Below are positions 51,994 to 60,568 of a DNA stretch of 64,000 bases, piece after piece; the first letter of the stretch is position 1, and each line of letters starts with the position of its first letter. A program made the position numbers and the translations under genes. The notes below the pieces were generated by a model, which was given only the letters and a program-made list of their open reading frames with translations, did no database searches and had not been told where the DNA came from. Origin of the DNA: an uncultured Bacteroidales bacterium (GTDB lineage Bacteria > Bacteroidota > Bacteroidia > Bacteroidales > F082); assembly GCA_947307415.1 (NCBI GenBank), contig CAMZJA010000006.1:27801-91800 (forward strand). Direction: 5' to 3'.

Positions 51994-52587
51994 ATGAAAA
52001 GGATTCTTTACTTTGTAATCGCGGTTTTGTTCCTTTCTTTGATGCCGGAGATCTCATTCGCACAGTCGAACGACCCGTTCGATAACGCCACACTTAAGGC
52101 CACTGGCAATACAACAAAAAGGGAGAAGAAGATCGACCGTAAGAAAAAGGTTGAAACAGAAGAGGTTCAAACCGTAACTGTGCCGACCCAGAAAGCTGAG
52201 CCTAAGCCGGTAGTGGTTGAGAAAGCAGCTCCTGCCATTGAGATGACAATCTCCAACCCTTGCGACGAATGGCTCGATTTCGAATTCGTTTCATTGGTGG
52301 GCAGCAGAGGCTCTCAAACAGTGAAACTTACCGCAAAAATCACAAATCATAATAGTAATAAGAGAATGTATGTAGGTGGTAATTTTATTGCCTACGACAG
52401 CGAAGGCGAGGAGCATAGAACCGGTTATTATGCCGGATACGACATGCTAACCGACATCACAGTGAAATTCTCTCTTGATGTCCCTGGAAAAATCAACCCT
52501 TCAAAGACAAAAGTGATGCCGGTCATCAGCTTCAACATTGATGACTGCCGCATCGAAATGCGAAACGCACCTATTGATTGGAAATAA
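51994..52587 (+). CDS. Exported protein with C-terminal Ig-like domain, envelope operon gene 1
   Basis: 197 residues. Signal peptide about 1-23 (ending SFAQ). About 25-85 is a highly charged, Lys/Glu/Val/Pro-rich low-complexity linker. The rest is a beta-sandwich-like domain (CDEWLDFEFVSLVGSRGSQTVKLTAKITNHNSNKRMYVGG) resembling DUF4352-type folds. I do not recognise a named family. Opens an operon of small exported proteins; the next gene starts 12 bp on. Confidence 0.8.
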   Translation: MKRILYFVIAVLFLSLMPEISFAQSNDPFDNATLKATGNTTKREKKIDRKKKVETEEVQTVTVPTQKAEPKPVVVEKAAPAIEMTISNPCDEWLDFEFVSLVGSRGSQTVKLTAKITNHNSNKRMYVGGNFIAYDSEGEEHRTGYYAGYDMLTDITVKFSLDVPGKINPSKTKVMPVISFNIDDCRIEMRNAPIDWK

Positions 52588-52599
52588 AAATATTTTATT

Positions 52600-54036
52600 A
52601 TGAAAAAATTTATAAAATTTGGTTTTATTCAAGCTGTCGCGTTGCTTCTCTTGGCAAACACAGCTTTCGCACAGAAACAGAATGAGAAAAGATCGGTCCT
52701 CGACCAGCAATATGAAGTGCAGTATACTGGCGTCGGACAGGATGGAACAAAGGTCTTCACAGTGATTACTACCGCTAAAGATGCTGAAGAAGGCATCGAA
52801 ATGGCAAAACGTGACGCTGTGGCAGCCTGTCTTTTCCGTGGAATCACCGCTTCGGGACAAACCAAAGCCACTCCGGCTATCGTCTCTTATGATGTGGCAG
52901 AGAAAAATATCGATTTCTTCGAGAATTTCCTGGCACTTCCAACTAAAAAGACTCCTGGCGGACAATATCATCGCTTCATCAACCGGACAGGTAACCCTCA
53001 GACTGTGAAAAACGGCAAGGCTTACAATGTCTCGATAGAAGTTCAGGTGAAATACGACGACCTCGTGAAATACATGCAGGATAAAGGCTATGCGACAGAT
53101 GTCAAGACAACAGCCGCTGGCAAATACGCCAAACCTATTCTGATGGTCGTCCCGTCGGATGTTTATTGCAACGATATGGGATTCGTGCAGAAATGGAAAG
53201 ACGAGAACGGTAACGTGCAGACCATTCCTAACTACGATATCTTCGGCAGAGAAGACAGCCGTGACCTTCGCCTTGTGATAGCATCGCTTAATGAGATCTT
53301 CAAGAACAAAGGCTTTGAAACACAGAGCCTTGAGTTTCTCCTTAAGAGCATGAAACAAGAGGAGCAGGAGAATGCTCTCGTTGGTGACGACTACGAACTC
53401 GACGGCCAGATCGTTGAGTCGCCAATCGACCGCATTAAACGTACCGCCAACGTCGATTTCATTATCGACCTTGACTTCGAGGTGATGGAAAAAGGCATGG
53501 GACGTTATATCACATTCAACATGAGAGCTGTCGATGTTAGCGCCAACGCTAGAGAAATCGCTCACGCTCACGGCGACGGAAAACCGTCAAACTCAGCTAC
53601 AGTCAACACCTTGCTCGAGGAAGCGGTGCTTAACCACATGGACGGATTCTGCAAGAAACTGCAGGATGAGTTCGTCGACATGTCGAAAAACGGTCGTATG
53701 ATCACAGTGAAAATCAAGAGAACCGACAACTCTCCATACAACCTGCTGAGAGATACCTTCGTGTTTGAAGGCGAACAAACAGCCTTGAACGACATTATTT
53801 ATTACTGGTTGCAGGACAATACCGTCGACGGTAACCCTACAAGAACCATCACTCCTAATGTGTTGACATTCAACCAGGTGATGATCCCTTTGACAAAAGA
53901 AGGTCGCCGTGGCGCAATACAACGTGTTGATACTCAGAGCTATCTGACAGGTTTGCAGAGCTTCTTGAGAAACAATTACAATATCGAAGGCACCATCTAT
54001 ATGCGTGGCCCAAGCGAGGTTTGGCTGGTTTTATAA
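52600..54036 (+). CDS. Exported LPP20-like protein, envelope operon gene 2
   Basis: 478 residues with signal peptide about 1-24. Residues 45-135 follow the LPP20-like pattern (TTAKDAEEGIEMAKRDAVAACLFRGI, an alanine-rich helix after a beta strand). The middle (about 150-300) has a second alpha/beta unit (ILMVVPSDVYCND, DLRLVIASLNEIFKNKGFETQSLE), recalling the CsgG/FlgT-type folds that build outer-membrane or periplasmic assemblies. The C-terminus repeats such a unit (YNLLRDTFVFEG, LQSFLRNNYNIEGTIYMRG). No named family can be assigned with confidence. Confidence 0.82.
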   Translation: MKKFIKFGFIQAVALLLLANTAFAQKQNEKRSVLDQQYEVQYTGVGQDGTKVFTVITTAKDAEEGIEMAKRDAVAACLFRGITASGQTKATPAIVSYDVAEKNIDFFENFLALPTKKTPGGQYHRFINRTGNPQTVKNGKAYNVSIEVQVKYDDLVKYMQDKGYATDVKTTAAGKYAKPILMVVPSDVYCNDMGFVQKWKDENGNVQTIPNYDIFGREDSRDLRLVIASLNEIFKNKGFETQSLEFLLKSMKQEEQENALVGDDYELDGQIVESPIDRIKRTANVDFIIDLDFEVMEKGMGRYITFNMRAVDVSANAREIAHAHGDGKPSNSATVNTLLEEAVLNHMDGFCKKLQDEFVDMSKNGRMITVKIKRTDNSPYNLLRDTFVFEGEQTALNDIIYYWLQDNTVDGNPTRTITPNVLTFNQVMIPLTKEGRRGAIQRVDTQSYLTGLQSFLRNNYNIEGTIYMRGPSEVWLVL

Positions 54037-54053
54037 TTTAAAATGCTATTGAC

Positions 54054-54602
54054 ATGAAAAAAATCAAATTGTTTTTATTGGCAGCACTTGTAATGATCTC
54101 AGGATCATTGCTTAAGGCTCAGTCGGAAATGACAACCGAACAGATGATACCGGTAAGAGTGCTCATGCCTGTTAACAACGAAGTGAAAGGCGACGCCCTC
54201 ACTGTGCTTTACAACAGATTAAACCAGGCTGTCACACTCAACGGACTCGGCTCGTCGACAAATGAAAACCGTTTCCTTATCGTGACATCAATCACCATCA
54301 TCTCAAAATCAGTGGTTCCGGCCGTTCCGCCACAATATACTGCTGAAGTCGAGATGTCGTTCTATTTCGTCGACAATATTAATAAGGTGATTCTTTCGCA
54401 AGAAATGATTACCAAGAAAGGCATTGACAGCAGCGAGGACAAAGCTGTGGCAAAAGCCATTAAATATGTACAGGCTCGTGATCCTAAGTTTAAGAAACTC
54501 ATCAGCATAGGCAAACAAAGAGCTATAGAATACTACAAGGCCACAGAGGCGCAGGAATCTGATGAAGACTCGACTCCTGATGTGTTATGGATTTTTGAAT
54601 AA
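54054..54602 (+). CDS. Small exported protein, envelope operon gene 3
   Basis: 182 residues with signal peptide about 1-22 (LLKAQ). The body has a helix-strand pattern, LTVLYNRLNQAVTLNGLGSSTNENRFLIVTSITIIS, then a beta hairpin and a C-terminal alanine-rich helix (DKAVAKAIKYV). The layout, in which pairs of homologous chains could bind in a ring, resembles FlgO/CsgG-like domains, but no motif proves it. It starts 17 bp after the preceding stop. Confidence 0.78.
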   Translation: MKKIKLFLLAALVMISGSLLKAQSEMTTEQMIPVRVLMPVNNEVKGDALTVLYNRLNQAVTLNGLGSSTNENRFLIVTSITIISKSVVPAVPPQYTAEVEMSFYFVDNINKVILSQEMITKKGIDSSEDKAVAKAIKYVQARDPKFKKLISIGKQRAIEYYKATEAQESDEDSTPDVLWIFE

Positions 54603-54620
54603 TCTGAAAAATTTAAAGCT

Positions 54621-55547
54621 ATGAAAAAGATATTGATAATAGCTCTCGGTTTGATGCTTCCTCTCTGCACTTTTGCGCAGAAAAAAGGCTTCAAACTCGT
54701 TGAGAAAAGCGGCGACAAGCCTGAATGGGTCGGAAAAGGCAGTGTGAAAGACTATATCATCGTGCAGTCCGATAAACCTACACTCGAAGAGGCAAAAGCC
54801 GATGCGATGCAGAAAGTGCGCGCTGAAATAGCATCGTCAGTGGCTACTAACGTTGTGCGCACCGTCAACTCGTACACACAGAAGACAGTGGAAGGCACCA
54901 ATGCGAGCACCAACGCTACAATGTCGATAGAATCTACCTCTAAGATTGCTAAAATGCCTGCTATTCAAGGAGTTAGCATCACTAAGGCCGACACCTATCA
55001 TGAGTTTTTCAAGAATAAGAAGACAGGCGAGGAGTATTACAACCTGTATGTGAAATACCCGTTCTCTCGCTTCGACCTCGTGGAACTCGTGACAGCCTAC
55101 GAAAAACATGAAAAAGAGATTGATGACAGAATTGCCAATTATGAAGACGGACTTAATAATATCGAGTCGGTTGAACAAGTCGACGATGCCATCACAGCAC
55201 TCGGAGCGCTTGTAAAAGAAGTGGGTCCGGAAGACTCCAGAGTCGATAGAATCAGCGGTATTACCAACAGATACATCGCTATTTATGATAATATCATCAT
55301 GGACATCGTCAGCAACGTGCCTGGCAAACTCACAATCAGACTGGTTTACAACGGTAACGTCATAACAACATCACAAAAGCCGCGTGTGTCGTCGAATTGC
55401 GCCACGCAGTTTACTGTGAGAAGTGAAGACGATAATATGATTATCAATTATAATTCTGACTATTGCTATGCTCAGGATGATAATTATGTGGAGATCCGCT
55501 TCAGATTCGGCTCGAAATTCGTAAAGGAAAAAGCTTATTTTAAATAG
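54621..55547 (+). CDS. Exported LPP20-like protein, envelope operon gene 4
   Basis: 308 residues, signal peptide about 1-20. Residues 30-120 are a clear LPP20-like domain: KPEWVGKGSVKDYIIVQSDKPTLEEAKADAMQKVRAEIASSV, followed by a long beta hairpin and SRFDLVELVTAYEKHEKEI. A short coiled region (about 155-215) precedes a C-terminal beta domain. In other bacteria LPP20 domains occur in FlgP and FlgT, which form collars round the motor; no flagellar gene is present here. Confidence 0.82.
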   Translation: MKKILIIALGLMLPLCTFAQKKGFKLVEKSGDKPEWVGKGSVKDYIIVQSDKPTLEEAKADAMQKVRAEIASSVATNVVRTVNSYTQKTVEGTNASTNATMSIESTSKIAKMPAIQGVSITKADTYHEFFKNKKTGEEYYNLYVKYPFSRFDLVELVTAYEKHEKEIDDRIANYEDGLNNIESVEQVDDAITALGALVKEVGPEDSRVDRISGITNRYIAIYDNIIMDIVSNVPGKLTIRLVYNGNVITTSQKPRVSSNCATQFTVRSEDDNMIINYNSDYCYAQDDNYVEIRFRFGSKFVKEKAYFK

Positions 55548-55581
55548 AAACAACTAAATTATTAACTAAAATTTTATTATC

Positions 55582-56163
55582 ATGAAAAAAATCACTTTAT
55601 TCTTGGGAATCGCATTGATTTCATTAGCAGCAATGTCATGTGGCTCAAGCAAAGAAGCCGCACAAGCTCCAACACCTCAAAATCAGCCGGCAAGTCTGCC
55701 ATGCCCTGATTGCACAGCTACAAAAGGTAACTTCAAGTATCTGGCACAAACCATTGCAGAGAGCGAGTATGACATCCAGACAGCACGTATCTTCGCCGAG
55801 CAGAACGCTCGCGACGGTCTCCAGGCTATGATCGAATCAGTCGTTCAAAGATCAGTCGACCAGTTCACACAACAGCACCGCGATGGCGATAACGTGAAGA
55901 ATATCGCTAAAGGCACAGTCCAGTCAGTTGGCGTGATCAAAGGTAAAATCAAGAACACCCCTGTGACATGCTGGGACGCTCAGCCAAGCAAGCTCACTCC
56001 AGGTAAGATCGCTGTTTATGTTTGCATTGAATACAATGCTGAAGAAGTATTGAATACAGTTGTTAATACAATGAGCGCTGACACTGAGTTGAAGATCGAC
56101 TTCAAACAGGAGCAGTACAAAAACGACTTTTACAAAGCTTTGGAAGAATACAGCAATAATTAA
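55582..56163 (+). CDS. LPP20-like lipoprotein, envelope operon gene 5
   Basis: 193 residues. Lipoprotein signal (MKKITLFLGIALISLAAMSC, then GSSK). The body carries the alanine-rich helix ARIFAEQNARDGLQAMIESVVQRSVDQF followed by a beta strand pair (KIAVYVCIEYNAEEV), again the LPP20 arrangement. A CPDC pair at 41-44 could bind metal or form a disulfide. It ends 2 bp before the ATPase start. Confidence 0.82.
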   Translation: MKKITLFLGIALISLAAMSCGSSKEAAQAPTPQNQPASLPCPDCTATKGNFKYLAQTIAESEYDIQTARIFAEQNARDGLQAMIESVVQRSVDQFTQQHRDGDNVKNIAKGTVQSVGVIKGKIKNTPVTCWDAQPSKLTPGKIAVYVCIEYNAEEVLNTVVNTMSADTELKIDFKQEQYKNDFYKALEEYSNN

Positions 56164-56165
56164 TA

Positions 56166-58880
56166 ATGAAATACAAAGGGCTTAACGCCAAGCAAGTAGA
56201 AGAAAGCCGTGCTTTGCACGGCTTTAATATTCTAACTCCACCAAAAAAGGAGTCGGTTTTTCATCAGTTTCTGGGCAAATTCAAGGATTCTATCATTCAA
56301 ATCCTTCTGATTGCTCTCGTCTTGTCGGTCGGAGTAGCTGTGTATCAATATGTTACGACTGACGAGGGCGCTGGCGTTTTGCTCGAGCCGCTAGGTATTT
56401 TTATTGCTATAATGTTGGCGACATGCGTGGGTTTTATATTTGAACTCAGCGCTAACAAAAAATTTGACATCCTTAATCAAGTGAATGATGAGGAGACCGT
56501 CAAAGTGATCCGCGACGGCAACGTCACACTGGTGCAACGTCGCGAGATAGTGGTGGGCGACATAGTGCTGGTTGAAACCGGCGACGAAGTGCCTGCCGAT
56601 GGCGTGCTCCTCGACGCTTTCTCATTGCAAGTCAATGAATCAAACCTCACAGGCGAGCCGATGGCAAGAAAAACCATCGACGAAAACGATTTTAACAACG
56701 AAGCCACGTATCCTTCCAACTGGGTGATGCGTGGTAGTAAAGTTATTGACGGTCATGGAGTTATGCGGGTGGAAAGGGTAGGCGACGAGACCGAATGGGG
56801 CAAGGTGTATAAAGGCTCCCAAATCGATAACAACATCAAAACTCCTTTAAATATTCAGCTCGACAAACTCGGGCAAGTGATTTGCTACGCGAGCTACATC
56901 ATCGCGGCTATCATACTCGTGACCCGTTTCGTGATGTATTTCGTTCATGTCGACCACATCAGCGATGGCATAGAGTGGATAAAATTCGCTCAGTATGCCC
57001 TCAACTCCTTGATGATCGCGGTCACAATTATTGTGGTGGCTGTTCCTGAAGGCCTCCCGATGAGCGTCACCTTAAGTCTTGCGTTGAGCATGCGTAGAAT
57101 GCTGACAACCAACAACTTAGTCAGGAAAATGCATGCCTGTGAGACTATGGGCGCTGCCACTGTTATTTGCACTGATAAAACCGGTACGCTGACCCAAAAC
57201 CAGATGAGTGTCAGCGATATCTTGAAATATGGCGATGTTAATGATATTCTTAAAGAGAGTATTTCTGTCAACACCACCGCTTTCCTTGATTTAACTGATG
57301 ATAAAGCGAAAGTTATAGGCAATCCTACGGAAGGCGCTTTGCTTCTTTGGCTTCATAATCAAGGAGTTAACTATTCAGAATATAGAGAGAAATCTCAGCT
57401 TCTATATCAGGTGCCTTTTTCCACGAAATATAAGTTTATGGCTACTATTGTTGATTCAAAAACCTTCAATAAGCCGATGTTTTATGTGAAAGGCGCTCCT
57501 GAAATAATCCTCGCTCATTGTAATAAAATAGCCACTGATTCTGGTGTTGTTGATATTGAACCATATCGTAAAAAGATTGAGAATCAATTATTTGCATATG
57601 GTAATAAGGCTATGAGAACGTTGGCGTTGGCATATAAGGAAGCCGACCCGGATGAGCAGTCGTTCGATCCTAAGACTGACAATCTCGTGGCTGAAAACCT
57701 TGTATTTCTGGCTGTTTTCGCTATCGCCGACCCGATTCGCTCTGATGTCGCCGATGCCATCGCAAGCTGCATGAATGCTGGCATCGACGTGAAAATTGTC
57801 ACTGGCGACACCCCTGGTACAGCTATCGAGATCGGACGGCAGCTCGGATTGTGGAAAGACACCGACCAGAAAGACTTCAACCACATCTCCGGCAAGGATT
57901 TTGAGCTTCTTTCCGATGAGGAGGCCAAACGTCGCATTCCTTTGATAAAGATAATGTCGCGCGCGCGTCCTATGGACAAGGAACGCCTTGTGCGTCTGCA
58001 GCAGATAAACGGCGAAGTGGTGGCTGTCACTGGCGATGGCACCAACGACGCTCCGGCCTTGAAAGCGGCACAGGTTGGACTGTCGATGGGCGACGGCACT
58101 ACTGTAGCTAAAGAAGCATCGGATATCACCATACTCGACAACTCATTCAAGAGCATCGCGCGCGCCGTGATGTGGGGACGCTCGTTGTATCTGAACATCC
58201 AGCGTTTTATATTGTTCCAGATGACTATCAACGTGGCGGCATGCCTAGTGGTGATGTTCGGGGCGTTGCTCGGCACCGACGCGGTTCTCACAGTGACACA
58301 GATGCTCTGGGTTAACCTTATTATGGATACTTTCGCGGCTTTGGCACTTGCCTCGCTGCCGCCGTCTGAAGCAGTGATGAACGAGAAACCACGCTCTAAA
58401 GACGCACATATACTCACAAAGCCGATGATATATTCTATTTTTGCCGTCGGCGTGCTGTTTGTGCTCGTCATGCTGGGCTTTGTGCAGTATTTCAAACATG
58501 TTGAAGTGAATACGCTCGCTGATTTCTCAATCAAGGATTATCTTGACAATTACTTCAATTTCACAGCTTTAGATGGCGAAAGATACACGACATACGAACA
58601 TTCACTCACGTTCACTATCTTTGTTTTCCTGCAGTTCTGGAATCTTTTCAACGCAAAGGCTTACCATACCGGGAAAACAGCTTTTGCCAATGCTGCAAGG
58701 CATTTCGGAGGATTTGAACTCGCCTTGATGATAATACTTGTCGGTCAGTTCGTTATCGTTACCTTTGGAAGTGAAATGTTCGGTGTTGAGCCTCTCAAAT
58801 GGCAAGACTGGCTTATTTGTCTGATCGGCACCAGCCCGGTGATTTTGATAGGTGAAATTATTCGACTTTTTAAAAAATAA
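56166..58880 (+). CDS. Calcium-translocating P-type ATPase
   Basis: 904 residues, P2B (PMCA)-like. About ten transmembrane segments; actuator loop TGEP; phosphorylation site D337 in CTDKTGTLTQNQ; PEGLP in TM4; nucleotide-binding KGAPE; hinge TGDGTNDAPALK; and NLIMDTFAALALA in TM6 with calcium-liganding Asn/Asp. It exports Ca2+ from the cytoplasm. It starts 2 bp after the LPP20-like lipoprotein gene, so it is probably cotranscribed with the envelope module; a functional link is not shown. Confidence 0.94.
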   Translation: MKYKGLNAKQVEESRALHGFNILTPPKKESVFHQFLGKFKDSIIQILLIALVLSVGVAVYQYVTTDEGAGVLLEPLGIFIAIMLATCVGFIFELSANKKFDILNQVNDEETVKVIRDGNVTLVQRREIVVGDIVLVETGDEVPADGVLLDAFSLQVNESNLTGEPMARKTIDENDFNNEATYPSNWVMRGSKVIDGHGVMRVERVGDETEWGKVYKGSQIDNNIKTPLNIQLDKLGQVICYASYIIAAIILVTRFVMYFVHVDHISDGIEWIKFAQYALNSLMIAVTIIVVAVPEGLPMSVTLSLALSMRRMLTTNNLVRKMHACETMGAATVICTDKTGTLTQNQMSVSDILKYGDVNDILKESISVNTTAFLDLTDDKAKVIGNPTEGALLLWLHNQGVNYSEYREKSQLLYQVPFSTKYKFMATIVDSKTFNKPMFYVKGAPEIILAHCNKIATDSGVVDIEPYRKKIENQLFAYGNKAMRTLALAYKEADPDEQSFDPKTDNLVAENLVFLAVFAIADPIRSDVADAIASCMNAGIDVKIVTGDTPGTAIEIGRQLGLWKDTDQKDFNHISGKDFELLSDEEAKRRIPLIKIMSRARPMDKERLVRLQQINGEVVAVTGDGTNDAPALKAAQVGLSMGDGTTVAKEASDITILDNSFKSIARAVMWGRSLYLNIQRFILFQMTINVAACLVVMFGALLGTDAVLTVTQMLWVNLIMDTFAALALASLPPSEAVMNEKPRSKDAHILTKPMIYSIFAVGVLFVLVMLGFVQYFKHVEVNTLADFSIKDYLDNYFNFTALDGERYTTYEHSLTFTIFVFLQFWNLFNAKAYHTGKTAFANAARHFGGFELALMIILVGQFVIVTFGSEMFGVEPLKWQDWLICLIGTSPVILIGEIIRLFKK

Positions 58881-58891
58881 TAAGTTTTGAT

Positions 58892-59311
58892 ATGAAAATC
58901 TTGATATTAAACGGACCAAATCTTAATCTTATCGGTAGGAGAGAGCCTGAAATATATGGTAATCAATCGCTTGATGAGTTTTTTGAGACCCTCAAGCAAC
59001 GTTTTTCTGATTGCGAAATCGACTCGTTTCAGTCGAATCACGAGGGTATTTTGATCGATAAATTGCAGGAAGCTATGGATAAATACGACGGCGTGGTCAT
59101 GAATCCTGGCGGATATGCTCACACGTCAATTGCTTTGATGGATACTGTCAAAGCTATAAACATTCCTGTTGTGGAGGTTCATATCTCAAATATTTACGAA
59201 AGGGAGGAATATCGTCATCATTCTTATACCGCTGAAGCCGCAGTGAAATCAATCGCCGGACACGGTTTGGAAGGCTATGCCGAAGCAATAGAATATCTTG
59301 TGAAACGATAA
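58892..59311 (+). CDS. aroQ: 3-dehydroquinate dehydratase, type II
   Basis: 139 residues, the usual size of the dodecameric type II enzyme. LNGPNLNLIGRREPEIYG with the catalytic Tyr, FQSNHEGILIDKLQ, NPGGYAHTSIALMD and the catalytic His region VVEVHISNIYEREEYRHHS are all present. It converts dehydroquinate to dehydroshikimate, the step after aroB. It lies 11 bp after the calcium ATPase gene, away from aroBA. Confidence 0.97.
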   Translation: MKILILNGPNLNLIGRREPEIYGNQSLDEFFETLKQRFSDCEIDSFQSNHEGILIDKLQEAMDKYDGVVMNPGGYAHTSIALMDTVKAINIPVVEVHISNIYEREEYRHHSYTAEAAVKSIAGHGLEGYAEAIEYLVKR

Positions 59312-59390
59312 TGTTTTTAGTCATCATTGTTCGGCTGCCGTTTTTTTTCAAAAATCGAAGGCATTCAAAATTGATGACCAAAAACTTTTT

Positions 59391-60410
59391 CTACGAAAAA
59401 TCTCCTTCGTTAAGCTCCGTATAAAGCTTCTTTTTCTCCAAGAAATGCTTGAAAACGATATTTTTCTGATAAACTTGTGAAACGCGCCTGTGCGGAAGAG
59501 CGTTTCTCTTTTTTCTTAGCGACGGGATATGTCTGTAGAAGCTCCAATGTGCTCTCGTGACCGCCCAGAAATCGGCGAAACAGCCGTCGAAAAGGAATTT
59601 AAATCCTGCTACCCAGTCTAAAAGTATTCTGTAGGCGATAGTTCCAAATACTGTGCCGTCGGGGAGGTTCTTCATCAGCAACGACAGGTTGTTACGGAAG
59701 TTGAGATAAGTCTTTCTCGCTGAGCTTTTCGGCAAAGTGCCGCCTCCAATGTGGTATATCTTCGACTGCGGACAGTACATCACCTTGTAACCCATGTTTT
59801 TCACTCTCCAGCAGAAGTCAATCTCCTCCATGTGAGCGAAAAAACTGTCGTCCAAACCGCCAAACTCATGGTATACGTCGGCTCTGACAAACATACAGGC
59901 TCCTGTGGCCCAGAAAACCTCTTTTATGTCGTCATATTGTCCTTCGTCGGTCTCCAAATGTTGGAAAACTCTGCCTCTACAGAAAGGATAGCCGTATTTA
60001 TCGATGAAACCGCCGCCCGCACCTGCATATTCGAACTTGTTTTTCTCGTTGTACGACAATATTTTCGGCTGACAGGCCGCAATGGTGGCGTCGTTGTCCA
60101 TTAGCTCGATCACAGGCTCGATCCAGTGCGGTGTAACCTCTATATCTGAGTTAAGCAAGCAATAATATTCTGCTTCAACTTGACGCAGCGCGAGGTTGTA
60201 TCCTGTCGAGAAGCCGCCGTTACTATCGTTGATAATCAATCGGATATCAGGGAAATGCTCTCTCATGAAAGCCACGGAATCGTCGGTTGATGCATTGTCG
60301 GCTACGATGATTTCGGCTACATCGGAGCTGTGCTCAATGACGGTCGGAAGAAACTTCTCGAGGAATTTCTTACCGTTGTAATTCAATATGACTACCGCGA
60401 CTTTTTTCAT
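59391..60410 (-). CDS. Family 2 glycosyltransferase
   Basis: 339 residues with a GT-A fold. VAVVILNYNGKKFLEKFLPTV, the nucleotide-binding IIVADNASTDDS, NGGFSTGYNLAL and LLNSDIEVTPHW (DxD-like) mark a rhamnosyltransferase-like GT2. The later EIDFCWRVKNMGYKV is the ED-containing acceptor motif. No TM segments except a weak hydrophobic stretch near 255-275. Probable role in surface polysaccharide; acceptor unknown. A -7-like TATTTTTG lies at 60423-60416 on this strand. Confidence 0.93.
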   Translation of the reverse strand: MKKVAVVILNYNGKKFLEKFLPTVIEHSSDVAEIIVADNASTDDSVAFMREHFPDIRLIINDSNGGFSTGYNLALRQVEAEYYCLLNSDIEVTPHWIEPVIELMDNDATIAACQPKILSYNEKNKFEYAGAGGGFIDKYGYPFCRGRVFQHLETDEGQYDDIKEVFWATGACMFVRADVYHEFGGLDDSFFAHMEEIDFCWRVKNMGYKVMYCPQSKIYHIGGGTLPKSSARKTYLNFRNNLSLLMKNLPDGTVFGTIAYRILLDWVAGFKFLFDGCFADFWAVTRAHWSFYRHIPSLRKKRNALPHRRVSQVYQKNIVFKHFLEKKKLYTELNEGDFS

Positions 60411-60463
60411 TCCTGCAAAAATACAAAAATTTTTTATATGAAGTTTTATAAATTAAAACTTTC

Positions 60464-60484
60464 AACTCTACACTCTAAACTCTA
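60464..60484 (+). repeat. Tandem heptamers AACTCTA/CACTCTA
   Basis: Three 7-bp units, the reverse complement of the GTTTAGA/GTGTAGA array at 29777-29804. Intergenic, upstream of the GT2 gene. Confidence 0.75.
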
Positions 60485-60568
60485 CACCAAAAAAGATAAG
60501 GAGCTCGATTTTCATCAAGCCCCGTTATCGAAACAAAGTATGTGTGGTATGTGGTATGTTTAAAATTA

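Noticed and set aside
52501-53571. 356-codon minus-strand frame in the envelope operon
   Set aside because: Antisense to the signal-peptide-bearing gene 2 and gene 1 end; no start context or motif.
57584-58534. 316-codon minus-strand frame inside the calcium ATPase gene
   Set aside because: Mirror of conserved P-type ATPase codons; Ser/Arg/Thr-rich shadow.
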